From: Pseudomonas viridiflava
GTDB lineage: Bacteria; Pseudomonadota; Gammaproteobacteria; Pseudomonadales; Pseudomonadaceae
DNA length: 64,000 bases
Assembly (NCBI RefSeq): GCF_900590885.1
Contig: NZ_UUON01000051.1
Location: forward strand, 62,001 to 126,000
Direction: 5' to 3'
Positions 54,449 to 62,349 of the stretch are shown here, one piece after another. A model generated the notes under the pieces. The model was given only the letters and a program-made list of their open reading frames with translations, made no database searches and was not told the DNA's origin. Each line of letters starts with the position of its first letter. The stretch's first letter is position 1. The translations under genes were made by a program, and so were the position numbers.

Positions 54449-55237
54449 TCACCGGCCGCGAATGTTTGCCCGCCGGTACTGCTCCGGCGTGCAGCCGGCG
54501 TGGCGCTGGAACATGGCGATAAAGGCCGAGGCGGTGCTGTAGCCGAGGTCAAAGGCCACGTGTTGCACGCTGCGCTCGCTGTCCAGCGCCTCGATGGCGG
54601 CCAGGTAGCGCAGGCGCTGGCGCCATTCGCCGAAGCTCATGCCCAGCTCCCGCACAAATTGGCGCGCCAACGTGCGTTCGCTCACATGCACGTGCTCGGC
54701 CCAGTGGGCCAGGGGGCGGTTGTCGGCGGGGTCGGCCTGCATACCTTCGAGCACACCGAGCAGCCCGGGGTGGCGGGCGTAGGGCAGGAAGCAATCGTGG
54801 ATCGGCGCCTGCCGCAACTGGTCCACGACCACCTCGGCCAGGCGCCGGTCGGCGTCGCTCTGGGGGATGTTCACATCGCGCAGGGCAAAGTCGCGCAGGA
54901 TGGCCTTGAGGATGTCGCTGATCGCCAGGGTGCACGGCTGCTTGGGCAGTTGCTCGCACAGCTCGGGCGCCAGACCCACCGAGTGATAGACGATCGCATG
55001 GGCGTTGTAGGAGCTGTGCTCGGTGTGCGGCGGCACCCACACGGCGTACTGCGGCGGCGACATAAAGCGGCTGCCCGCCACTTCCATGCGCATCACGCCG
55101 CTGGCCGAGTAATCCAGCGAGCCCCAGAAGTGCCGGTGCGGCGTGCACTCGGTGTCCGGGGCGAAATCGGAATAACGGAAGTACACCGGGCTGGGCAGGC
55201 GCGGGAAATCCGCGAGGCGTACGGTATGTCTGGCCAT
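54449..55237 (-). CDS. AraC-family transcriptional regulator
   Basis: 262 residues from ATG 55237 (MARHTVRLADF). An N-terminal cupin sensor (TPHRHFWGSLDYSASGVMR, VWVPPHTEHSSYNAHA) and a C-terminal double helix-turn-helix (VSERTLARQFVRELGMSFGE, VAFDLGYSTASAFIAMFQRH). Divergent from an EamA exporter across about 100 bp that contain three copies of a TGTCTGGAT element, so it probably controls both genes. Confidence 0.92.
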   Translation of the reverse strand: MARHTVRLADFPRLPSPVYFRYSDFAPDTECTPHRHFWGSLDYSASGVMRMEVAGSRFMSPPQYAVWVPPHTEHSSYNAHAIVYHSVGLAPELCEQLPKQPCTLAISDILKAILRDFALRDVNIPQSDADRRLAEVVVDQLRQAPIHDCFLPYARHPGLLGVLEGMQADPADNRPLAHWAEHVHVSERTLARQFVRELGMSFGEWRQRLRYLAAIEALDSERSVQHVAFDLGYSTASAFIAMFQRHAGCTPEQYRRANIRGR

Positions 55238-55239
55238 AT

Positions 55240-55294
55240 TGTCTGGATACAACGGTCGCTTGTCTGGATCGCAGTATAGGCTTCGATCCAGACA
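55240..55294. promoter_or_regulatory. Triple TGTCTGGAT operator between araC-type and eamA genes
   Basis: TGTCTGGATA at 55240-55249, TGTCTGGATCG at 55261-55271, and its inverted copy CGATCCAGACA at 55284-55294. The first two are direct repeats 21 bp apart (two helical turns); the last two form an 11-bp perfect inverted repeat with a 12-bp spacer. The layout fits an AraC-type regulator acting on a divergent promoter pair. Confidence 0.65.
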
Positions 55295-55334
55295 GGGGAT
55301 AATCCTGCCTCATCAACACACCTGGTTTCTTTCG

Positions 55335-56204
55335 ATGCAGTACGCGTATCCCCTGCTCGCCATTTTTATCTGGGCCGGCAACACCGTGGTCAACAAGCTC
55401 GCCGTGGGCGTGATCTTCCCCACGGAGATCGGCTTTTACCGCTGGCTGCTGGCGGCATTGCTGTTCACGCCCTTTATGCTCAAGCCGGTGTTTGCCAATT
55501 GGGCGCTGATCCGCCCGAACCTGGGCAAAATCGCCGTCCTCGGCGTGATGGGCATGGTGGTGTACCAAAGCCTGGCCTATTACGCCGCGACGCTGACCAC
55601 GGCGACCAACATGGGCATCATCTTGTCGTTGATGCCGTTGATGTCGCTGACGGCGGCCATCATCAGCCTCGGCCAGCGCCTGACCTACGGCGCGCTGGTG
55701 GGCGCGGTGCTGTCGTTTGGCGGGGTGGTGGTGGTCGTATCGGCTGGCAACCTCGACGCGCTGCTGCAACACGGGGTCAACCTGGGCGACGGCTTGATGC
55801 TGGTGTCGACCTTGTCCTATGCGATTTACAGCACCTTGCTGAAAAAATGGCAGCTGCGCCTGCCACCGCTGGTGCTGCTGTATCTGCAGGTGCTGGTGGC
55901 GGTGGTGGTGTTGTTTCCGCTGTTCCTGTTCTCGTCCAAACAGGGCCTGAGCGTGGCCAATATCCCGCTGGTGCTGTACGCCTGCCTGCTGGCGTCGATG
56001 CTCGCGCCACTGGCGTGGATGCACTCGATCAAGACCCTGGGGCCGAGCCGCACCACGCTGTTTTTCAACCTGCTGCCGCTGATTACCGTGCTGATTGCCG
56101 CGGTGGTGTTGAAGGAAGAGTTGGCGCTGTACCACCTGGTGGGTGGCCTGCTGACCCTGGGCGGGGTGATTCTGTCGGAGCGCTGGACCACGCCGGTACG
56201 CTAG
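55335..56204 (+). CDS. EamA/DMT-family exporter
   Basis: 289 residues from ATG 55335, ten membrane helices in two EamA halves (AIFIWAGNTVVNKLAVGV, LTTATNMGIILSLMPLMS; LMLVSTLSYAIYSTLLKKW, GPSRTTLFFNLLPLITVL). Likely exports an amino acid or small metabolite. Divergent from its probable AraC regulator. Its TAG stop overlaps the convergent lipase stop in the tetramer CTAG. Confidence 0.9.
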   Translation: MQYAYPLLAIFIWAGNTVVNKLAVGVIFPTEIGFYRWLLAALLFTPFMLKPVFANWALIRPNLGKIAVLGVMGMVVYQSLAYYAATLTTATNMGIILSLMPLMSLTAAIISLGQRLTYGALVGAVLSFGGVVVVVSAGNLDALLQHGVNLGDGLMLVSTLSYAIYSTLLKKWQLRLPPLVLLYLQVLVAVVVLFPLFLFSSKQGLSVANIPLVLYACLLASMLAPLAWMHSIKTLGPSRTTLFFNLLPLITVLIAAVVLKEELALYHLVGGLLTLGGVILSERWTTPVR

Positions 56205-57091
56205 ACACCGGCCGCCTGCAAGCGCCGGGCATGCTCGACAAACAGCCGGATCGGCTCCGCGCCCTTGCCCACCAGGCCCAGTGACTGGTTGACGATATCG
56301 AAGTGGTCGAGGGCGTAGTCATCGCCGATCACCGTGCCCAAGTGCGAGCTGTAGCGCCCGACCATGCCGTCGCACTGGCCTTTTTCGCGTACAAAGCTGC
56401 GGGCGAACAAGCGGCAGCTGCGGTGGGTACCGTCCAGCAGGTTACGCCCGCGATCAGTGATGCCCGGCTGCAAGGTGCCGGACCATGAGTAATAACGCAC
56501 GCCATTGACCACCTCGGCGCCTTGCCCGCCCCAGGTCTCGGGCAAGCCTTGGGGATACGCGCGATTGAACAGCGCCACACCCTGGCTGGTCAGCGACAGA
56601 TGGGAGGCGTGCAGGTCGGCCTTGAAGCGCGGGCCGCGATAGCCGGTTTCCAGCAGGCCCATCACCCAGGCCACCGCGTGAAACAACGCGCTCATCACCC
56701 GCCCCTTGAAGCCATCGACGGGGTAATGCGCGTGGATATGGTCCGCCAGTTCCGAGCCGTGGTTGGGCCCGGCCACCGAGGTCACCGAGGCCACCCAGTC
56801 CGGGCGCTTGGCGGCGGCATACCGCGCGGTCAATGCGCCCTGGCTATGGCCGATCAGGTTGACCTTGGCGGCACCCGTGTCGCGAAGAATCCCTTCGATC
56901 TGCGCCAGCAACTGCTCGCCACGCACCTCACTGGAATCCAGCGGGGCCACCTGCACCGGGAACACCTGCGCCCCACCCGCGCGCAAAGCCGGGACGATGC
57001 CGTACCAATAGGGAAACAGCCCCAGGCGCACAAACCCGAGCATGCCGGGCACCAGCACCAGGGGGTAACGCGTGGCTAACGACTGCGCCAT
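56201..57091 (-). CDS. Triacylglycerol lipase (alpha/beta hydrolase, family I type)
   Basis: 296 residues from ATG 57091 (MAQSLATRYPLVLVPGMLGF). The nucleophile serine is in GHSQGALTARYAA. Upstream RGEQLLAQIEGIL and the final DHFDIVNQ histidine/aspartate segment match Pseudomonas LipA-type lipases. Unlike LipA it has no signal peptide and no neighbouring foldase gene, so it may act inside the cell or leave by another route. Confidence 0.88.
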   Translation of the reverse strand: MAQSLATRYPLVLVPGMLGFVRLGLFPYWYGIVPALRAGGAQVFPVQVAPLDSSEVRGEQLLAQIEGILRDTGAAKVNLIGHSQGALTARYAAAKRPDWVASVTSVAGPNHGSELADHIHAHYPVDGFKGRVMSALFHAVAWVMGLLETGYRGPRFKADLHASHLSLTSQGVALFNRAYPQGLPETWGGQGAEVVNGVRYYSWSGTLQPGITDRGRNLLDGTHRSCRLFARSFVREKGQCDGMVGRYSSHLGTVIGDDYALDHFDIVNQSLGLVGKGAEPIRLFVEHARRLQAAGV

Positions 57092-57151
57092 GAAGCGAAC
57101 GTCCTTGATTGAGAAAGGATGCTTGCAGCGTAGCCGTGTCTGGCGACGGGC

Positions 57152-57180
57152 TTGTGACACCACCGGTCAAATCCGATAAA
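57152..57180 (+). promoter_or_regulatory. Candidate sigma-70 promoter of the bacterioferritin-like gene
   Basis: TTGTGA and GATAAA separated by 17 bp, 87 bp before the ATG of the ferritin-like gene. The match is moderate (4 of 6 and 4 of 6), with ideal spacing. Confidence 0.4.
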
Positions 57181-57267
57181 ACTTTTTGCGTCGCGCGGGA
57201 CTCACAACTTGGAGCGATCACGCCGGCAGAGCGTGGCGCAAAACCGGATTAGTACCAGGAGATTGAG

Positions 57268-57798
57268 ATGACTGAAGCACACCTGACTGACGTTGCGACC
57301 CTGCGCAGCCGCGCCCGCCAAAACGTCGAAAACGGCGCCGTGACCGAAGGCTACGATGCCGACCGCGAAGAGATCATTCGCCTGCTCAATGAATCGCTGG
57401 CCACCGAATTGGTCTGCGTGTTGCGCTACAAGCGCCACTACTTCATGGCCAGCGGCCTGAAAGCCAGCATCGCCGCCGACGAGTTCCTCGAACACGCGAC
57501 CCAGGAAGCCGAGCATGCCGACAAACTGGCCGAGCGCATCGTCCAACTGGGCGGCGAGCCGGAGTTCAACCCCGACCTGCTGTCGAAGAACTCCCACGCC
57601 CAGTACGTTGCCGGCAGCAACTTGAAGGAGATGGTCTACGAAGACCTGGTGGCCGAGCGCATTGCGGTGGACAGCTACCGTGAAATTATCCAGTACATCG
57701 GTGACAAAGACCCGACCACACGCCGCATCTTCGAAGACATCCTGGCCCAGGAAGAAGAACACGCCGATGACATGGCGGATATTCTCCAAGGCCTGTAA
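57268..57798 (+). CDS. Bacterioferritin-like diiron protein
   Basis: 176 residues of a four-helix ferritin-like fold. Diiron ligands are visible as LATELVCVLRYKRHY, ATQEAEHADKLAERI, YEDLVAERIAVDSY and LAQEEEHADDM. It is about 20 residues longer than Bfr at the N-terminus and lacks an obvious haem methionine, so it may be a Dps/rubrerythrin-like relative rather than a storage Bfr. An AGGAGA ribosome binding site lies 6 bp before the ATG. A REPIN follows. Confidence 0.85.
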   Translation: MTEAHLTDVATLRSRARQNVENGAVTEGYDADREEIIRLLNESLATELVCVLRYKRHYFMASGLKASIAADEFLEHATQEAEHADKLAERIVQLGGEPEFNPDLLSKNSHAQYVAGSNLKEMVYEDLVAERIAVDSYREIIQYIGDKDPTTRRIFEDILAQEEEHADDMADILQGL

Positions 57799-57815
57799 CC
57801 CGTAACACTGCAAAA

Positions 57816-57913
57816 CCAATGTGGGAGGGGGCTTGCCCCCGATAGCGGTGGGTCAGCCAGCGATGATGTTGACTGACCCACCGCCATCGGGGCAAGCCCC
57901 CTCCCACATTTGG
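57816..57913. repeat. REPIN
   Basis: Two inverted REP units in the gap between the ferritin-like gene and the convergent asmA-type gene. The spacer itself is partly palindromic (GGTGGGTCAG ... CTGACCCACC), so the whole element forms one long hairpin. The right core has lost one G (CGGGGCAAG). Confidence 0.85.
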
Positions 57914-57939
57914 ATCTCTTTCCACAGTTGGATTGGCCG

Positions 57940-60009
57940 TTAGCCTTTTACCGTTTTCGGTGCCTTGCCTTCCTTCATCTGCTGCAGCAACGGCGCGCAT
58001 TCGTTCGGCTCGCCGCCGCTGGGGGCAACCAACGCCAGCAATCCAGCCGCGGGGCCGGCGATCACGCCCAGCGCGACCATGCCAGCGCCACGCAGCGCCA
58101 GAGGGATGGCTTTCACCCCCGCATTCGGCTTGATGAACGGCCCGTTGACGTACAACGGCGAACGCAGGGAGAACAGGCGGAAGCCCTTGGATTGGGGCGT
58201 GATGGTCAGGTCCAGTTGTTCGGTGGCCATATTCGCAGTGCCATCGATGTAGATGATGGCGTTCTCGGTATCGAACACAAACAGGCGCGTGGTCGCCAGG
58301 CCGGTCTTGATGCCGAAGTCGGCCGCCGCGCAGTTGATCTTCACTTCCTTGTCGCCAAACAGACGGCCTACGACGTAGTTGCCGACGTTGAGCCCGGCGA
58401 TTTCCATCAGGCTGCGGCTGATGGCGCCATCGTTGATGAGCATTTTCAGGTCGCCGTTGGACGTGCCCAGCAGCGCTGCCACCGAGTTGCCGCGCCCGGC
58501 AATATCCGCGTCGCCGTTGAGTTCACCAAAGCTGGTTTTCATCGGTTCGAAGGTCGGGAACAGCTGCTTGAGCTTGAAGTTGCGCGCGGTGAGCTTGGCG
58601 CGGCCTTCCATCGGCACGGTGCGGCCGTTCAGGCGGATCTGCGCGTCGAGCTTGCCGCCGGCCACGCCAAAGCGCAGGGGCTCCAGGCTCAGCTCGCCGT
58701 CGTTGAGGACCAGGTGGGTGTAGAGGTCGGTAAAGGGCAAGTCGGCGCTGTGCACGATGCGTTTGCCGGTGAACTCCACATCGGCGTCCATGACCCGCCA
58801 GCGCTCGGTGCGGAACTCTTCCACCGGCAGCACTTTGGTCGCCGGCTGCTTGCTGTCGCCGCCACGGGCTTTTTGCTTGGCATTGGAGTCGGCGCCGATC
58901 AGGGGTGCCAGGTCGGTCATCAGCAATTGATTGGAGACCAGCGCACCGCTGAGCTTGGGCCGGGGTTGGCTGGCCACATAGCTGAGGCTGCCGTGGATAT
59001 CGCTGTTGCCGATCTTGCCGTTGAAGTTCTCGTAGGTGAACGAAGCGCCGCTGGCTTCATGCAGTTTGGCGATCAGGTGGCCGTCGGTGGAATACGCCGG
59101 CGAGTCCGGCAGGGTCACGCCGGTCAACGGGTAGAGGTTGCCCAGGCTGCTGCCCGCGAGCTTCAGGCGCAGGTCCAGGGCACCGAGGTTGAGCGGGTCG
59201 GTCAAGGTGCCGGCGAGGGCGATGCTGGTGTCGGCAATCTTCACCTGAGCTTGCAGTGGGAACGGTTTGGCCGCGTCCTGCAGAGCGAGCAGGCCGCCGA
59301 TCTTGCCGCTGCCGTCGAGTTTCTGGCCGTGGTATTGGCCTTTGACCTTGAGTCCGAAGGCGTAGTCCTGGGGTGCGGAGCCTTTTTCCAGAGCCTTCTT
59401 GGCATCGGCGTCGCCGACGATCTCGCCGAACGGGATGGGTTTGCCCAGCGGGTCGATGATCACATCCAGTTGGGTCTTGAGGGTTTGGTCATCGAGGGTC
59501 ACGTGGCCTTTGTCGAAGCCGATGGCACCGATATCCACCACCCAGTTGGACGGTTCTGCGTTGGGGTCCTTGGGATCGAACTTGAAAGTCCAGTTGGCGC
59601 GGCCGTCAGCCAGGCGCTGCAACTCGGCGCTGGGTTCGGTGAGGTCGATACGCGGGATCACCACGCGCTGAACCAGCAGCGCCAGCGGCGAAATGCGCAA
59701 CTCGACCTTCTTGAGCGTGACCATCTGCGGTTTTTTCGACCAGTCCGGGTTGCCCAGGGTCAAGTCTTCGGCAATCACATGGGGCCACGGCACCCAGGCC
59801 CGCCAGCCACCCTCATCGGGCTCACGCGCCCACACCACGGCGAGGTTGCCATTGATGGCAAACGGGCGATGCAATTCTTCGGAAACCTTGGCATTGAGCG
59901 GCGGTTTGATGCGGTTCCAGTCGAAGAACACCAGAACCAGCACCAGTATGGCGAGTAGCAGAACGAAGCTGGCGCAGCTCCAAACCACGATTTTACGAGT
60001 GCGCGTCAT
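57940..60009 (-). CDS. AsmA-family protein
   Basis: 689 residues: a membrane anchor at the N-terminus (SCASFVLLLAILVLVLVFF) and a long periplasmic beta-rich body. DWNRIKPPLNAKVSEELHRP is the usual AsmA opening, and the C-terminal AsmA_2 part has MEGRAKLTARNFKL and LDLTITPQSKGFRLFSLRSP. AsmA-like proteins are thought to bridge inner and outer membranes and carry phospholipid. It stands alone, with 369 bp of non-coding DNA upstream. Confidence 0.9.
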   Translation of the reverse strand: MTRTRKIVVWSCASFVLLLAILVLVLVFFDWNRIKPPLNAKVSEELHRPFAINGNLAVVWAREPDEGGWRAWVPWPHVIAEDLTLGNPDWSKKPQMVTLKKVELRISPLALLVQRVVIPRIDLTEPSAELQRLADGRANWTFKFDPKDPNAEPSNWVVDIGAIGFDKGHVTLDDQTLKTQLDVIIDPLGKPIPFGEIVGDADAKKALEKGSAPQDYAFGLKVKGQYHGQKLDGSGKIGGLLALQDAAKPFPLQAQVKIADTSIALAGTLTDPLNLGALDLRLKLAGSSLGNLYPLTGVTLPDSPAYSTDGHLIAKLHEASGASFTYENFNGKIGNSDIHGSLSYVASQPRPKLSGALVSNQLLMTDLAPLIGADSNAKQKARGGDSKQPATKVLPVEEFRTERWRVMDADVEFTGKRIVHSADLPFTDLYTHLVLNDGELSLEPLRFGVAGGKLDAQIRLNGRTVPMEGRAKLTARNFKLKQLFPTFEPMKTSFGELNGDADIAGRGNSVAALLGTSNGDLKMLINDGAISRSLMEIAGLNVGNYVVGRLFGDKEVKINCAAADFGIKTGLATTRLFVFDTENAIIYIDGTANMATEQLDLTITPQSKGFRLFSLRSPLYVNGPFIKPNAGVKAIPLALRGAGMVALGVIAGPAAGLLALVAPSGGEPNECAPLLQQMKEGKAPKTVKG

Positions 60010-60378
60010 TGCACAGGACTCCTGAATACGACTGAGGGTGCGCGCTGCGGTGCACCTTTTGACTACAGCTTATAAGGCTACGACTGGCAAATGGCTTAGG
60101 GGTTTAGCCGAAGTACGAATAAACCGGGAAAAAGGCGATTTTTCCTACAGCGCAAGTGCATCGAACAATCAACAATGCACCGGTGTTACCCACAGACGGG
60201 TCGAAAATACCCACCATGGTGCAAAACCGCGTGCTTGAGAGGCCCGTTCTAGAGCCTCTCGGACGAACAATCAATTCTGTTGATTATTACCATTGTGTTT
60301 ATGAACTTTTATATCGACTTATCGAGAGTAGCATTAGCCCTGTACCCACTTTATCGCCCTCCCAAGGAGCAACCCATC
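60010..60378. other. 369-bp intergenic region between asmA-type and repeat-protein genes
   Basis: The longest gene-free stretch here. It holds a 7-bp hairpin GAGAGGC / GCCTCTC (60237-60260), an AATCAA-N5-TTGATT inverted repeat (60269-60285), and an AT-rich tract (about 60265-60350) that stands out from the GC-rich surroundings. A possible promoter is TTACCA-N17-TATATC (about 60287-60315). AAGGAGC before ATG 60379 is a strong ribosome binding site. No ORF of note was seen. Confidence 0.5.
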
Positions 60379-60789
60379 ATGAAACGCCAAGTACTCGCTA
60401 CCGTCCTGTTGTCCGTCCTGGCTTCCAGTGCCTTTGCCCTGCCAGCCGCCGAACAAGTAACCCCACAGAATAAAGCTCAAGCCGTTGAGTCGAGCCAGAC
60501 CCTGGCCCGCAGCGGTTCGCAAGAAGAAGAAAACCGTGACTACGCCAAAGGCGCCGTCGCTGAAAACGGCCGCAACCGTCTGGAAGAAAAAGGCCTGGTT
60601 GAGGGCGGTGCTGAACAAGCCAACAAACGCGCCTACACCGAAGGTGTTGCTGAAGGTGGCCGTGATCGCCTGGAACAGAAAGGTCTGGTTGAAGGCGGTT
60701 CCGACAACGCCAACGAACGCGCTTACACCGAAGGCGTTGCTGAAGGCGGTTCCGACCGTCTGCAAGAACTGCATCAAGCACAGAGCTAA
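60379..60789 (+). CDS. Small secreted protein with 30-residue repeats
   Basis: 136 residues. Signal peptide MKRQVLATVLLSVLASSAFA is followed by a polar, low-complexity body. Residues 61-90 and 91-120 are two near-identical 30-residue repeats (GRxRLExKGLVEGG ... ANxRAYTEGVAE), and a third copy begins at 121 (AEGGSDRLQEL). YAKGAVAENG at 54-63 looks like the end of an earlier unit. No cysteines; strongly charged. I do not recognise the family; it resembles small stress-induced periplasmic proteins of fluorescent pseudomonads. Followed by a strong terminator, so it is a single-gene unit. Confidence 0.8.
   Translation: MKRQVLATVLLSVLASSAFALPAAEQVTPQNKAQAVESSQTLARSGSQEEENRDYAKGAVAENGRNRLEEKGLVEGGAEQANKRAYTEGVAEGGRDRLEQKGLVEGGSDNANERAYTEGVAEGGSDRLQELHQAQS
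60559..60765 (+). repeat. Coding tandem repeat, 90-bp unit, about 2.3 copies
   Basis: Units at 60559-60648 and 60649-60738 with a partial third to about 60765, encoding the 30-residue repeats of the secreted protein. The segments CGCCTACACCGAAGGTGTTG and its near copy in the next unit show that the DNA itself is similar, so copy number could vary between strains. Confidence 0.75.
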
Positions 60790-60807
60790 GCCTGTGGTGG
60801 CCGAGAA

Positions 60808-60839
60808 AAAAGCCCGATCTGTCGATCGGGCTTTTGCTT
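60808..60839 (+). terminator. Intrinsic terminator after the repeat-protein gene
   Basis: 12-bp perfect stem AAAAGCCCGATC / GATCGGGCTTTT with a TGTC loop and a T-rich exit. The A-rich 5' side makes it usable in both directions. Confidence 0.92.
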
Positions 60840-60940
60840 TTATGTAAATCGCCTTACGCCCCCGCTGCGCCAAGTTCGACGTCAACGAAGCTGTTTTGCT
60901 AGAGTGCATCGCTGTACTTGTCGACAAAGCCCGCCTGCCA

Positions 60941-61573
60941 ATGCTGCCCCGCGCCGAACAGAAGCAACAGACCCGCCTCGCCTTGATGGACGCAGCCCGC
61001 CATCTGATGGAGTGTGGCCGTGGGTTTGGCAGCCTGAGCCTGCGCGAAGTGGCCAAGACGGCCGGCATTGTGCCTACCGGTTTCTATCGTCATTTTGACG
61101 ACATGGACCAGCTTGGCCTGGTACTGGTGAGCGAAGTGGGCCAGACCTTTCGCGCCACGATCCGCCTGGTACGCCACAACGAATTCGTGATGGGCGGCAT
61201 CATCGATGCTTCCGTGAGGATTTTTCTCGACGTGGTGTCGGCCAATCGTTCGCAATTCCTGTTCCTGGCCCGTGAGCAATACGGTGGCTGCCTGGCCGTG
61301 CGCCAGGCCATCGGCGCGCTGCGTGAAGACATCACCCGCGACCTGGCCGCCGACCTCACACTGATGCCCAAGCTGCAACACCTGGATGGCGAAGGCTTGC
61401 ACGTGATGGCCGACCTGATCGTCAAAAGTGTGTTCGCCACCCTCCCCGACATCATCGACCCGCCCGCCCAGGCCTTGCCTGCCCACCTCACGCCCCAGGC
61501 GAAAATCACCCAGCAACTGCGCTTTATCTTTATCGGCCTCAAGCACTGGCAAGGGCTGGGCAGCACCGAGTAA
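60941..61573 (+). CDS. desT: TetR-family regulator DesT
   Basis: 210 residues from ATG 60941 (MLPRAEQKQQTRLALMDAAR). N-terminal TetR helix-turn-helix with SLREVAKTAGIVPTGFYRHF, then LFLAREQYGGCLAVRQAI and a C-terminal ligand domain. The sequence and its place beside ureEFG match DesT (PA4890), which in P. aeruginosa senses acyl-CoA saturation and represses the desCB desaturase genes. Those genes are not adjacent here. An earlier in-frame start at 60896 would add 15 non-conserved residues. Confidence 0.88.
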   Translation: MLPRAEQKQQTRLALMDAARHLMECGRGFGSLSLREVAKTAGIVPTGFYRHFDDMDQLGLVLVSEVGQTFRATIRLVRHNEFVMGGIIDASVRIFLDVVSANRSQFLFLAREQYGGCLAVRQAIGALREDITRDLAADLTLMPKLQHLDGEGLHVMADLIVKSVFATLPDIIDPPAQALPAHLTPQAKITQQLRFIFIGLKHWQGLGSTE

Positions 61574-61578
61574 GCCGG

Positions 61579-62088
61579 TCAGCCCGCCGTGTGAAAGCGC
61601 TTGGCGGAGGTGTAGTTCCTTTTCCAGTAGCTGTCGCTCAGCGAGTCGATACGCACGCGTTTGCCGGTGCTGGGCGAGTGAATGAATTGCCCCTTGCCGA
61701 TATACAGGCCCACATGGCTGACATCGCTGCGCCCATTGCCCTTGAAGAACACCGCATCGCCCGGCTTCAGCGCCTCTCGCTGGACGGTCGTGGCGCCCGA
61801 GCGGTGCATCTGCATCGAAGTGCGCGGCAAACGTATGTTGGCTTCGGTCTTGAACAGGTACACCAGCAGGCTGCTGCAATCGAACCCCTGCTCGACCGTG
61901 GTGCCGCCGCCTTTATACGGCGTGCCGAGCAACGCATGGGCGCGGCGGATCACCTTGTTGATCGAGGGCTGAACAGTGGCCTCGACGCCGGGGCGTGATT
62001 GAAGATTGGCCGAGGCAGAGGCAATGGCGAAAACCGGACTGAAAATGACCCAACAACACAATGACTTGAACATGCTCAACGTCGCCAT
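61579..62088 (-). CDS. NlpC/P60 peptidoglycan hydrolase
   Basis: 169 residues with an N-terminal export signal (LCCWVIFSPVFAIASASA). The NlpC/P60 papain-like core has the catalytic cysteine in GFDCSSLLVYLF, the histidine in VSHVGLYIGKGQF and the third polar residue in FIHSPSTGKRV. Such endopeptidases cut the D-Glu-mDAP bond of peptidoglycan stems. Convergent with desT, 5 bp between the stops. Confidence 0.92.
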   Translation of the reverse strand: MATLSMFKSLCCWVIFSPVFAIASASANLQSRPGVEATVQPSINKVIRRAHALLGTPYKGGGTTVEQGFDCSSLLVYLFKTEANIRLPRTSMQMHRSGATTVQREALKPGDAVFFKGNGRSDVSHVGLYIGKGQFIHSPSTGKRVRIDSLSDSYWKRNYTSAKRFHTAG

Positions 62089-62183
62089 GAACTAAAAAGG
62101 GCAGACAGGCTAATGAACCGATCATCGGCGCGTTTAAAGCCTTTGCTTACAGGGCTGTAGGAAAAGCCCGAAACGCCCAGCAC

Positions 62184-62214
62184 AGGTGCGCCAGGCTACG
62201 GCGCGCACCTTTTT
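62184..62214 (+). terminator. Terminator-like hairpin with no gene before it
   Basis: 8-bp stem AGGTGCGC / GCGCACCT followed by TTTTT on the plus strand, about 135 bp before ureE. The genes upstream point the other way (NlpC gene) or end 600 bp away (desT), so it has no obvious client; a short RNA could end here. Confidence 0.5.
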
Positions 62215-62297
62215 GGATCACGCACACGCCCGCCCTGCGCCCTGTTTAGTGGCATTCGCGCGGTTACCTACAGGCAATTCCTACCCTCAGTCGGGGT

Positions 62298-62313
62298 TGG
62301 CAAGCCCCTTGCT
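62298..62313 (+). promoter_or_regulatory. Sigma-54 promoter of ureEFG
   Basis: TGGCAAGCCCCTTGCT, one base off TGGCACGNNNNTTGCW, with GG and GC in the correct 10-bp spacing. The start of transcription would fall near 62325, about 25 bp before the ureE ATG, leaving room for the GGAAG ribosome binding site. Confidence 0.82.
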
Positions 62314-62349
62314 CTAGGTCTTTCATCGCTCATAGCTGGAAGATTTCTG

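Noticed and set aside
62205..62219. NtrC site GCACCT-N3-TGGATC upstream of ureE
   Set aside because: Only 9 of 12 consensus positions match and it lies inside the terminator-like hairpin, so it is not listed as a separate feature.
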